Shown here: positions 12,419 through 21,734 of the stretch, one piece after another
How the letters are laid out: each line of letters starts with the position of its first letter
How positions within the stretch are numbered: position 1 is the stretch's first letter
Assembly: GCA_963971305.1 (NCBI GenBank)
Contig: OZ020306.1
Coordinates: 58,502,686 to 58,566,685 of the forward strand
Direction of reading: 5' to 3'
Origin: Arcuatula senhousia
Taxonomy: Eukaryota; Mollusca; Bivalvia; Mytilida; Mytilidae
Length of the DNA stretch: 64,000 nucleotides
Made by a program: the position numbers and the translations under genes
Notes under the pieces: model-generated
Databases searched by the model: none
Seen by the model: the letters and a program-made list of their open reading frames with translations, nothing else
What the model was told of the DNA's origin: nothing

Positions 12419-13615
12419 TAATTGTGATCGCAAAGCGAGTAACAAATATCCCCTCACGTACCCCTCTTTGTTTATATCTGGCTTAGTTGATAACATTTTT
12501 CTGTTTGCCATCCATTATAATGCTTAGATATCATTTTTTGTTAAAATCGGAATAAGTTAAATTGTACCGTTAGTGGCGGCCATTTTGAATTTTTCGACAT
12601 TTTCGACAACCCTCATAAATTCGCCATGCTATAAAACCCCTAGATAGCAATTTTCGTTAAAATCTGAGCAAGTTGAATTTTTACCGAAAGTGGCGGCCAT
12701 TTTGAAGTTTTCGACAACACACTTCTTTTCGGCATCCTTTAAAACCCCTCGATATCAATTTTCGTTTAAATCGGAGCAAGTTGAATTTTTACCGGAAGTG
12801 GCGGCCATTTTGAATTTTTCAACATTTTCCACAACACTTATAAATTCGCCATGCTATAAAACCCCTAAATATCAATTTTCGTTAAAATCTGAGCAAGTTG
12901 AATTTTTACCGGAAGTGGCGGCCATTTTGGATTTTTCGACATTTTCGACAACACTCATAAATTCGCCATGCTATAAAACCCCTAAATATCAATTTTCGTT
13001 AAAATCTGAGCAAGTTGAATTTTTACCGGAAGCGGGGGCCATTTTGAATTTTTCGACAACGCACATAAATTCGCCCTGCTATAAAACCCCTAGATATTAA
13101 TTTTTGTTAAAATCTGAGCAAGTTGAATTTTTAAGTGGGTGCCATTTTGAATTTTTCGACATTTTCGACAACACACTTCAATTCGCCATCCTTTAAAACC
13201 CCTCGATATCAATTTTTGTTTAAATCAGAGCAAGTTGAATTTTAATCGGCCATTTTGAAAATGGCGGTCGATAAAAAAATTTCGATTCCAAAAATGAACT
13301 CGGCAGATCACTATTACCTTACACACCAATTTTCATCAAATTCGGAGCAAGTTTCAATTTTGGCGGGAAACAGTCAGCCATTTTGTAATTGACCGACAAA
13401 AAATTTTTGAGACCAAGAAATCATCTTGGCATATCACTATAACCTACATATAGTAACTTAAAGTCTTCATCATTACTTCATTAATAAAATTTTACCTAGA
13501 AATACTAAATATTTGATATAATTTCGAATAATGTGGTATTCAATTATCTCCCCTTTTTTTGAATTTTTGCAAAATTTTGAAAACGGTAAGTCCGATTTTC
13601 AATTTTTTTTTTGGT
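12419..13615 (+). repeat. Module with 117-bp tandem repeats running into the reverse transcriptase
   Basis: Starts with a decayed version of the type A head ('gtgatcgcaaagcgagtaac'). About six tandem units of 108-117 bp follow ('accggaagtggcggccattt' at 12,791, 12,908, 13,025), then two type A-like 120-bp units (13,250-13,440) and the type A 3'-block segment 'gcaaaattttgaaaacggta'. That segment is directly followed by the Penelope-like coding region. The 130-residue frame in the tandem units is repeat sequence, not a gene. Confidence 0.75.
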
Positions 13616-15529
13616 ATGATACTTCTTATATATACCTACTACATAGTGAAAGGAATTTTCACAAAAAGGCATTGCAGGACCTAAACATTGAAGAATATCT
13701 AAAGTCCCCTCTGACATGTGATTGCTATGCTTCTCCCTTTGTCTATGGTCCATCTGGTCATGTCATCACGGGTGATCTTAAGATAATTGAAAATGATTTA
13801 TTACGTAATGTGGTTTCCCATGGACCTAAATGCAGGGAACCGCAACGTATAAATTGGAATCATAACTTTAAGATCATCATGGACGCTGTGGAGGACTATG
13901 CTAGAGCCTGGATAAAGAGGGAAAAGGACAAAGAACCAGAGCTTGAATCACTGTCGGACTGGGTAAGGACTATCCGATCTCTTGTACGAAGCCGAATAGA
14001 CAAACTTCGCAAATGTGTGAACCCCCGGCCTTCTTCTGTATTTAGAGATCGTGAAGCTCTCAATTGTCTCTCTTCCTTATATGACAGGTATGTTGTCACA
14101 CCAGCAGACAAGGCTTCCAATAATATAGTTTTTGTATGTAAAGCCCATTATTACAATTGTCTAATAAAAGAACTAGGCATTGATGGTAATACTTCCGCTA
14201 GTGCTACATACACACGGACTACATTTAACAAAGATGAAATCATAGCCAACCATAGCTCTTTTATGTCCTCTTTCAATATTCCAATGAAAGAGGAACATAA
14301 AGAGTTACCATATTTGTACTGGATACCTAAACTTCACAAAAATCCGTACAAAGAAAGGTATATAGCTGGATCTTCATCATGTTCAACTACAGAGCTGTCC
14401 GTTCATTTAACTAAAATCTTGTCTGCTGTCAAAGAAGGTCAACAAGCATACTGCAACACCATTTATAATCGTAGTGGAATTAACCATATGTGGATTTTGA
14501 AAAACTCAAAAGATTTGTTAGATCATTTTAAATCTAGATCATTTTCTGAGGTTCACTCTTTGAAAACGTTCGATTTTTAAACTTTATACACTACCTTGCC
14601 ACACGAAAAACTAAAATGTCGCCTGAAAAAAAACATCTTTCAAAGATAAAATTTGTTACACACTGGAACAAGTTTGGAGTATGCTTGATTTCCTCATTGA
14701 CAACATATTTGTCACCTTCGGAGGAGAGATTTTTCAACAACAAATCGGCATTCCAATGGGCACAAACTGTGCTCCTCTCCTCGCCGATTTGTTTTTATAT
14801 TCTTACGAGACTGAATTTCTTCAGGGACTCGTAAAGAACAAGAAGATGAAAGAGGCAAGGTCATTTAATCTTACATTCAGATATATTGATGATGTCCTTT
14901 CTGTCAATAACACTTCATTTGGTAGTTGGATTCCTTCAATATATCCTCCGAAATTGGAGATTAAAGAGACCACCGAATCTAATTGCTTCACGTCTTTCTT
15001 GGATTTGCACCTCGAATTTGACCCAGGTGGTCATCTCAGTACAAAAATTTACGATAAACGAGACGATTTTAATTTTCAAATTATTAATTTTTCTAATCTA
15101 CAGAGCAATATACCTACTTCTCCTGCATACGGTGTTTATATTTCACAACTTATTCGATATGCCAGAGCTTGCACACATTTCACAGATTTTTTGATCAGAC
15201 ACCGGTTTCTTCGTGACCGACTTTTGAAGCAGGGCTATAAGAAAATACGTCTCATACGATCACTAAAAAAATTCTTTCTTCGTTATCAGCCACTAGTAGA
15301 AAAGTACAAAATTGAGTTAAGGGAGTACGAGCCTCAGAAATTGAAGATTTTCGGGATTCTCGGCTTTTATCCATTCAAATGCATTAAAAATTTTCCAACA
15401 TGGTTTCCTAATATTTGTTCATTACTAATTAGAGAAGGTCCTAATAAACTCCTTTTGAAATTTTCTACCAATTCTAATTATAATTTCTATGTTAAAACAG
15501 AAAAAGAATTTTCAATGTATTTCCTATGA
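13531..15529 (+). pseudogene. Penelope-like element reverse transcriptase, broken
   Basis: The first frame (13,531-14,580) carries 'VVTPADKASNNIVF' and 'YLYWIPKLHKNPYKERYIAG'. The second (14,681-15,529) carries 'IPMGTNCAPLLADLFLYSYE', the catalytic 'FRYIDDVLSV', 'FLDLHLE' and the thumb signature 'SQLIRYARAC'. These motifs and their order fit the Penelope-like RT family, which copies element RNA into DNA. A TAA at 14,578 follows FDF where the family continues with the LYTTLP motif (seen in frame just after it). About 40-50 residues are missing between LYTTLP and the PMG motif, together with a frame change. No GIY-YIG endonuclease is visible, and the last 60 residues after 'SLKKFF' do not match the usual C-terminus. 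The ATG at 13,531 lies in repeat sequence, so the true start is unknown. Non-functional. Confidence 0.8.
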
Positions 15530-15812
15530 AAAACCCAGAGAAGAATTTTTCCCGCCATATTTTTCGGTGCTTATATCTTAAAAACGGCTCCATGGTTTTG
15601 AAAACTTTTTTCATAAAGTCTAGCTATTTTGAGCTATTCTTTCCAAATTTTCTATTTTAAATAACTTTTAATTACAAAAAATCTCAGGCTCGTACTCCCT
15701 TAAAAGATATGATAGTTAATTGTTTTAAATAGTGTTTGACTGGTCTGCTGTACTGAGATGATCACCTCAATATCCCTACTATGTTGTGTTCTACGGTCAT
15801 TACCGATCCTAA
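15530..15812. other. Non-coding flank of the Penelope-like copy
   Basis: AT-rich, with one 'cttcccgccatattttt' segment faintly like module repeats and an echo of 'ggctcgtactccctt' that occurs inside the RT coding region. No gene seen. Confidence 0.4.
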
Positions 15813-15907
15813 GATCGCAATGGAAGAGGGAGGTTTGGCGCCATAAAACCTGGTTTAACCCACCACTTCTTTGGAAGTGCCTGTACCAAGTCAGGACCAT
15901 TGCGATC
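15813..15907. mobile_element. 95-bp terminal-inverted-repeat element, copy 1
   Basis: Ends GATCGCAATGG and CCATTGCGATC are exact inverses; counting flanking bases the match is 14 bp (TAAGATCGCAATGG, 15,810-15,823 and 15,897-15,910). The interior 'gaggtttggcgccataaaac' and 'cctgtaccaagtcagga' occur in a widespread mussel repeat as I recall it. Confidence 0.7.
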
Positions 15908-16098
15908 TTAATTTCTTCTGGTTTTGTGTTTCTCTCCAATAAAAATTACAACCAAGTTCAAGACAAAAGCTTCTGTATTTTTTCATGATAATTTTCATAT
16001 CCTACATGTCTTATTTTGTTCGACTTATAAAACCTAATTCCAAGAAAAATTTACAGTGTCGCACTAATCTATGTAACTATGTATATTATGAACTTGAA

Positions 16099-16193
16099 GA
16101 TCGCAATGGAAGAGGGAGGTTTGGCGCCATAAAACCTGGTTTAACCCACCATTTCGTTTGAAATGCCTGTACCAAGTCAGGACCATTGCGATC
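16099..16193. mobile_element. 95-bp terminal-inverted-repeat element, copy 2
   Basis: Same length and same ends as the copy 286 bases upstream; differs at a few internal positions (loop region 'atttcgtttgaaat' versus 'cttctttggaag', both still able to pair). Confidence 0.7.
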
Positions 16194-17489
16194 CACCAGT
16201 TCTCCGGTATGACTGATTCGTTTTTGTCATTTTCTCTGGACTATGAGATTGATCATTCAAGTTCGGTAGTTTTGTTATTACCTTTATTGTAATTTTGCAA
16301 CAATGATTTTTTTTACTCCTTACATTATAAAGAATGTCTGCGTAGCTATTTGGTCAGACGTAAACAAATTGGTCTGATAAATTCCTAAGGTCTTTTCAAA
16401 ATCATGTCTTTTCGCTTTGAAAACGCGTTTTTAAAATTTCATGCCGGTTGTAGGTCAAAACACTAACAGACGACCAAGCTGTGTTTATGTCAACCTATCA
16501 ATGCGCCACATCATGAGTTCTTGCGTAAAATCGTAGATTTGTGTGTGTATGCGTACTACGTCATCAACTTTGCAATCTCAAAATGGATGCCTTGATGCCA
16601 TGAAGGGTAAGACAGTGTCGGTCAAATTATTTTGGGAAGTAATGGGCCTCACACATTTTAAAAATGTTCAAAGAGCAATTATTTACGATGTTAGCTTAAA
16701 CATGTTATATGTGCGAACAATCAAGTACAACATAAATACTATTGAGACAGAGACAAACCAAGCGTTCGTTTTCAATTTTTATGGTGACCTCCCTGTTCGG
16801 GCATAATTTTTTGACACTTCAATTCCCATGGACCATTATTATTTTACCAGTTTGAGATCATTTCGTAACGTCCGTTTTAATAAATATTTGTACACAGATC
16901 AACAGACTCCGACATACATCTACACAACATATCCTCTGTTCAAATGTGATCAGTGGATTTATTTATTTCATTTCCCCCCCTAAATTGAAAGATTTGATTA
17001 TGAGCCAATGACATTGTTTGTTCATTATATTTTATTAGTTCACTCGTTACTATTTGACTTGCCAAGTATTGAACATCTTAGAAACAATTTCAGCTTGCCA
17101 AGTATTGAAATGTAACGCCCGTTTATAATTAGAACAGTTTAAGCAAACAACAATTAGATTATTCAAGGGAAATTAAATAAAAGTTTGCTTCCAAAGACCC
17201 ATGTTATGAGAAGTCTGCAGTTTTTGTTCACTGGGCAACCTCTCACAATTTGATACAATGTTGTGGGGGTCGTTATACTATGAATATATTAAACTAAAAC
17301 ACTATCCTTGCTATTTTTATTGTATAAAATCCCATGATAATAGGCCAGAGAAAACATATATTCCAGATTTTTTTGATATTTCAATTATTAAATCTAATAA
17401 AATTGAAAAAAAATTGCCGAATCACTACATGTCTAAAGTACAAGTAATTCCTTCAAATGAATTTTATCTGAATTTAGAATGTCCAATTG
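16194..17489. other. No gene recognised
   Basis: AT-rich unique-looking DNA. A small direct repeat 'cttgccaagtattgaa' occurs twice (about 17,060 and 17,093). Plus-strand frames of 80-90 codons show no family resemblance. Confidence 0.5.
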
Positions 17490-18058
17490 TTACATCTTTC
17501 TATTGAAGCTCTTTTTGCCAAAGGTTGGTTTGATTGGATCAGGCTTTCTTTTGATGGTTTGATTATAATCCTCTATCTTCTTATTGAACTCCTCGATTAG
17601 TTCACCGGGCAATGAGTAGAATTCATTTCTTTCTTTCCACTTATTATTAGTTCTAGTTCATTGAAAGTATCTAAACATTTTTCTTGTTCTTCACTAATTT
17701 CCGCTATGCATTTGTTACAGAGTTCCTTCATTTTGTTGGTAGACATATCTATTAAATCCATTTTTAACTGACTGACCTCATTTCTCACCAATTGTTTTGT
17801 TTAGTGGTCTATAAGCGCAGGTCCGAAAAACAGATCCACTCTAAGGTAGGGTGGCAACCTTTTCGTGGTCTCTGCCAAAATAAGACCTTCTTTGATCGTG
17901 TCGAATTAAAATTTGACTTCCATTAACTGTCTAAGTTCAGCCAATTTTTCGGCTACCTTGTTTTTGTTGTCATTTTGCTTAGCATCTAGTGATTTGGTAA
18001 ACTTAGGTCTCTTTGCCTCTGGTTGGCTCGAAGGTATTTCAATATGGTTGTTATCCAT
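17490..18058 (-). pseudogene. Broken ORF, lysine/glutamate-rich, unknown
   Basis: Reading the minus strand from an ATG at 18,058, a 50-codon frame begins MDNNHIEIPSSQPEAKRPKF and stops at 17,906. Coding-like sequence resumes in other frames: a helix-rich stretch with ELCNKCIAEISEEQEKCLD near 17,700, then GELIEEFNKKIEDYNQTIKR near 17,600, ending at 17,490. Composition suggests a coiled-coil N-terminal protein. At least two frameshifts. I do not recognise the family; a mobile-element ORF1 or a decayed host gene are both possible. Confidence 0.4.
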
Positions 18059-18114
18059 TTCGTTTCTATGTTTTTAGTGAAGCACAAGTTTATTAATTGC
18101 CTAATTGCCTTCAA

Positions 18115-18252
18115 AATGCTCAAATTCGTTTTCGGCGCCCCCCTGGACCCCCTACAGGGCTCTGCCCTGGACCTGCCGGGGACCTTAAGCGGTCCTCAGA
18201 CCCCTTGCCGTCTGCTTACGCTTCTCAAGATACCTTGTTACGCCCCTGTTTG
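18115..18252. repeat. Short GC-rich repeat insertion
   Basis: 'ggcgcccccctggacccc' and 'cagggctctgccctgg' (a palindrome) contrast sharply with the AT-rich surroundings. It separates two minus-strand coding remnants, so it probably inserted between them. Confidence 0.4.
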
Positions 18253-18470
18253 AATGACTCAAAACAGATTTTGACATGTTGACACATTTAAAATGATGCC
18301 AAGTATTACAAGAATCACAACTCTCAAAAGCTTTTGATGTTTTCTGCTTCTTGGATCCTTTCATTGCACGGTGGACAAGAGAATACATGGCCTTCAACTT
18401 GTAAAGTGTCACTAATAGTGTGGTCAATCTCCATTGGCTCCTCGTCGTTGCATATCATAACCATGATAAC
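18253..18470 (-). pseudogene. PHD-finger-like fragments
   Basis: On the minus strand one frame reads FESCDSCNTWHHFKCVNMS, a C-x2-C...H-x2-C arrangement typical of the second half of a PHD zinc finger. Just upstream in a different frame is EGHVFSCPPCNERIQEAENI, which supplies a further C-x2-C. The frames are not continuous (stop and shift near 18,320). PHD fingers bind histone tails and also occur in transposon proteins. A decayed mobile-element gene is my best guess. Confidence 0.35.
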
Positions 18471-18500
18471 ATTCTATGCAGATACATGAAGCATATATGG

Positions 18501-18903
18501 GTGAGTGAATGAGTTGGTGTTTAACGCCCGTGCAACGCTATATTGGTTATTTACAGGCGATGAACATGAAAAGGATGATAAAATGAACATGAAATGATGA
18601 TGATAAATGAAATATGGGGATGGGGTGGGACACAAAGGACCGGTAAATGTTGAAGAACCACAGGAAAAGGGGAGAGGTGGGTAGGGGCGGAAAATTTAGC
18701 CTATGTGGTGCACTACTTGGCGGTCCACAAAGGGGTCTTTTACGTGCATGAAGCGTGGCACTCTTCACACACGTTGGCCCACTATGGTCGGCGGTCGGGG
18801 TCTCCGTATTATAGACCTGACAACCCCCGCGGACGAGGGCTACCCTATTAAGCCACCTAGGATACACACCACACTTGGTCGCTCTGTGGGCTGAGCACTG
18901 ACC
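18501..18903 (-). mobile_element. SINE-like retroposon family 1, 5'-truncated
   Basis: Read on the minus strand the family runs from a GC-rich head 'gtcccgtgcggggcccgggt', through a core 'catgcacgtaaaagacccc', to a tail 'gcgttgcacgggcgtaaaac' and (CTCA)n. This copy lacks about 90 bases of the head. Frames of about 105 codons in this family are artefacts seen in every copy. Confidence 0.8.
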
Positions 18904-19044
18904 TATGATACTATTGGCATCTTTCTTGGGTCAGGAATTGTATTTATTTCCAGTTGCATTTGGCATTTGATTTATTTTTGTTTCAATTTGTGTACATTGG
19001 CATGGATGAAACTGTGCCAGGTTTCTACTTTTGCTTACTAATGC

Positions 19045-19345
19045 ATAACAAAATACATATACCAAAACCATGAAAACTGGTATAAATGGTTAATTTGGTT
19101 GTGCTATATATCGATATTTCAAGGATAAATCTCTCACCAGCAGCATTCACATCAAACATTGGAAAGTTAAAAAAAACCCAAAACTATTGGAAACGAAAAG
19201 TACATGTACTCAAAACCCAAAAGGTTTGAACAGGGAAGCCCAAACCAGCGCCAAGGATATCGACGATGTGCAGTACAAGGAAACTCCAAAAGAAATCTGG
19301 TGTATTAAACAATTTTGAATTTGACAGTCGGAAATTTCAAAGACA
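19045..19345 (+). repeat. Dispersed repeat, copy 1
   Basis: 'gctatatatcgatatttcaa' and its flanks recur diverged at 31,828-32,018. The part 'gtgcagtacaaggaa' with 'aaacaattttgaa' recurs at 30,412-30,470. Unclassified. Confidence 0.55.
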
Positions 19346-19628
19346 GTGCCGTGCACCAAAGGCATACTAAGGCTTGCCGATAAACAGCTAAAACGCATTT
19401 TTATACGTTATCCTTCATTATACATGATTTTCCTCAATGAGCTCACTGCATAAATAGTGTTATAGGTTTAACCCCCCCCCCAAAGAGTTTTGTTACAGTA
19501 TGATCATGATGATAGTAGTATAGGAGAGTACCACCAAAGTCCGAAAATGCAAAGTCATTACATATGGCTTTTATATAAACTTTTCTCGGACATGTCATAT
19601 GTGCCCGTTAATTTACCCCAGACTGTTA

Positions 19629-19805
19629 ATAAGATGGATTTACTGCCTTGTCAATTTCATATTCAAATTGGACAGTTTATCTGTCTTAATACATAAAGAC
19701 GGATTAACTGTCTTGTCAATTTCACTTTTAAAATGACGGTTTATCCGTCTTATTTAAGAAATACGGAAAAACTGTCTTGTTCAGCAAGACGGAATTTCTG
19801 TCTAA
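19629..19805. repeat. Array of short AAGACGG hairpins
   Basis: Three diverged units of about 60 bases with inverted pairs such as AAGACGG / CTGTCTT, GACGG..CCGTC and AAGACGG / CTGTCTA. The same arm reappears as AGACGG-TTTT-CCGTCT at about 20,971-20,986, just beyond the tandem-repeat element. Confidence 0.5.
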
Positions 19806-19828
19806 AAGCAAAGAATACAAGTAAATCT

Positions 19829-20961
19829 GTGAGCTAATGCTCACTAGTGATACCCCCGCTCCCCAAACTAAGCCACTCATACAATTTTAAATACTTGGTA
19901 AACAGGAAGTGGTTGAGCTATGAATATAAAATCGCTATACACCATATGGGACTATAGGATAAAGCTGTATACAAAATATCAGACCTCTATCTCATGTAGT
20001 TGCTTGGGAAACTTTGACGGAAATTTTGCATTTATGTCCATTATGTGTAAAAACCTAAGTATTCGGTAAACAGGAAGTAAACTACCTAGGACCATAAAAT
20101 CCGTATACACCATATGGCACTATAGGATAAAGCTGTATACAAAATATCAGACCTCTATCTCATGTAGTTGCTTGGGAAACTTTGACGAAAATTTTGCATT
20201 TATGTCCATTATGTGTAAAAACCTAAGTATTCGGAAAACAGGAAGTAAAGTACTTAGGACCATAAAATCCGTATACACCATATGGCACTATAGGATAAAG
20301 CTGTATACAAAATATCAGACCTCTATCTCATTTAGTTGCTTGGGAAACTTTGACAGAAATTTTGCATTTATGTCCATTATGTGTAAAAACCTAAGTATTC
20401 GGTAAACAGGAAGTAAACTACCTAGGACCATAAAATCTGTATACACCATATGGCACTATAGGATAAAGCTGTATACAAAATATCAGACCTCTATCTCATG
20501 TAGTTGCTTGGGAAACTTTGACGAAAATTTTGCATTTATGTCTATTATGTGTAAAAACCTAAGTATTCGGAAAACAGGAAGTAAGTAAAGTACTTAGGAC
20601 CATAAAATCCGTATACACCATATGGCACTAAAGGATAAAGCTGTATACAAAATATCAGACCTCTATCTCATTTAGTTGCTTGGGAAACTTTGACGAAAAT
20701 TTTGCATTTATGTCCATTATGTGTAAAAACCTAAGTATTCGGTAAACAGGAAGTAGACTACTTAGGAGCATAAAATCGGTATACACCATATGGCACTAAA
20801 GGATAAAGCTGTATACAAAATATCAGACCTATATCTCATGTAGTTACTTAGAAAACTGTGACGGAAGTTTTGTTACGGACGGACGGACGGACGAACGAAC
20901 GGACGGACGGACGGACAGGGGTAAAACAGTATACCCCCCTCTTCTTCGAAGCGGGGGTATA
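19829..20961 (+). mobile_element. Tandem-repeat element with terminal hairpins (168-bp core)
   Basis: Left hairpin GTGAGC-TAAT-GCTCAC (19,829-19,844). About six core repeats with a strict 168-bp period ('cagacctctatctca' at 19,980, 20,148, 20,316, 20,484, then 172 and 168). A (GGAC)n tract lies at 20,876-20,917. The right hairpin has TATACCCCC / GGGGGTATA outside and CTTC / GAAG inside (20,930-20,961). This matches the layout of bivalve 'pearl'-type elements: hairpin, core array, ACGG-type microsatellite, hairpin. Confidence 0.75.
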
Positions 20962-20971
20962 AAAAGTTGAG

Positions 20972-21154
20972 ACGGTTTTCCGTCTAGGTCTTAACTGGTT
21001 AGGACTATATCCAATTACAGAGGAAATTGAAAAGAGAAATCTCATATTCTTACAGAAACTGGTATCATTGAACGACTCTCTATCAAACCAGATATTTTTG
21101 GTCCGTTTATTTTCCTTTTTCGTAAAGATTTTGGATTTGTCCCCGATGTGTTTT
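20972..21154 (+). pseudogene. Fragment of a LINE C-terminal region
   Basis: A frame reads GLNWLGLYPITEEIEKRNLI and FLQKLVSLNDSLSNQIFLVR. The pattern 'LGLxPIxxEIxKRxLxFLxxL' is common near the C-terminus of mollusc non-LTR retrotransposon ORF2. Downstream at 21,395-21,440, 'cccccagtgggaccaaattg' looks like the matching 3' untranslated region. The small hairpin element at 21,155-21,367 sits between them. Family call is from memory. Confidence 0.4.
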
Positions 21155-21367
21155 TATACCCCACGCAACGAAGTTGCGAAGGGTATAATGTTTTTGACTG
21201 GTTCGATAGAGGTCTGATATTTTGTATTCAGCTTTATCCTATAGTCCCATATAGTGTATAGCGATTTTATGTTCATAGGTCAACCACTTCCTGTTTACCA
21301 AGTATTTAGACTTGTATGCATGGCTTAGTTTAAAGAGCAGAGGTTTCACTAGTGAGCATTAGCTCAC
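21155..21367 (-). mobile_element. Mini version of the 168-bp element, inverted
   Basis: Bounded by TATACCC / GGGTATA with an inner CGCAAC / GTTGCG stem (21,155-21,187) and by GTGAGC-ATTA-GCTCAC (21,352-21,367). Inside is a single core repeat in reverse orientation and no microsatellite. The inner stem sequence differs completely from the big copy while the outer stem is kept. Confidence 0.7.
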
Positions 21368-21387
21368 AAAATTACTTGTTCATCATA

Positions 21388-21734
21388 ATTGTTGTATGTC
21401 TTATGCCCCCAGTGGGACCAAATTGGAAATGAAGAATTGAATTGAATATAGTTCTTTATGTATGGATATAAAATATGCAATAAAAAATGGAGGTCATCGT
21501 TCATTAAGGCCTGCTATTAAGGGGTATTGATAGGAAAAATGATAATTTAAAGCTTTGAAATGACAGAAAAAAATTTAAACAACAGAATTTCGTTAAATTT
21601 GCAAAGAATGTGTATTTTAATGCATTCTTCAAATTCAATCAAAAAAAAAAGGGGGTCACCGTGCAAATAAAAAGATGAAAACTTCACACACATTTTTTCT
21701 TTACATACACTGTTATATGAATAACAAGTTTTAC
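21388..21734. other. Intergenic or 3' intron DNA
   Basis: AT-rich. Holds the LINE-like 3' tail noted above and an A8-10 run near 21,645. No exon recognised. Confidence 0.4.

Larger units (their letters stand above)
11731..13290 (+). repeat. 1.56-kb inverted duplication, copy 1
   Basis: Nearly identical, in reverse complement, to 32,393-33,962. The homology starts at the TAA tract before type D and stops abruptly at 'cgattccaaaa' (13,290). Confidence 0.85.

Noticed and set aside
12690..13100. Open frames of 130-136 residues at 12.7-13.1 kb and, inverted, at 32.6-33.0 kb
   Set aside because: The frame only exists because the tandem unit is 117 bases, a multiple of three; no codon bias or family match.
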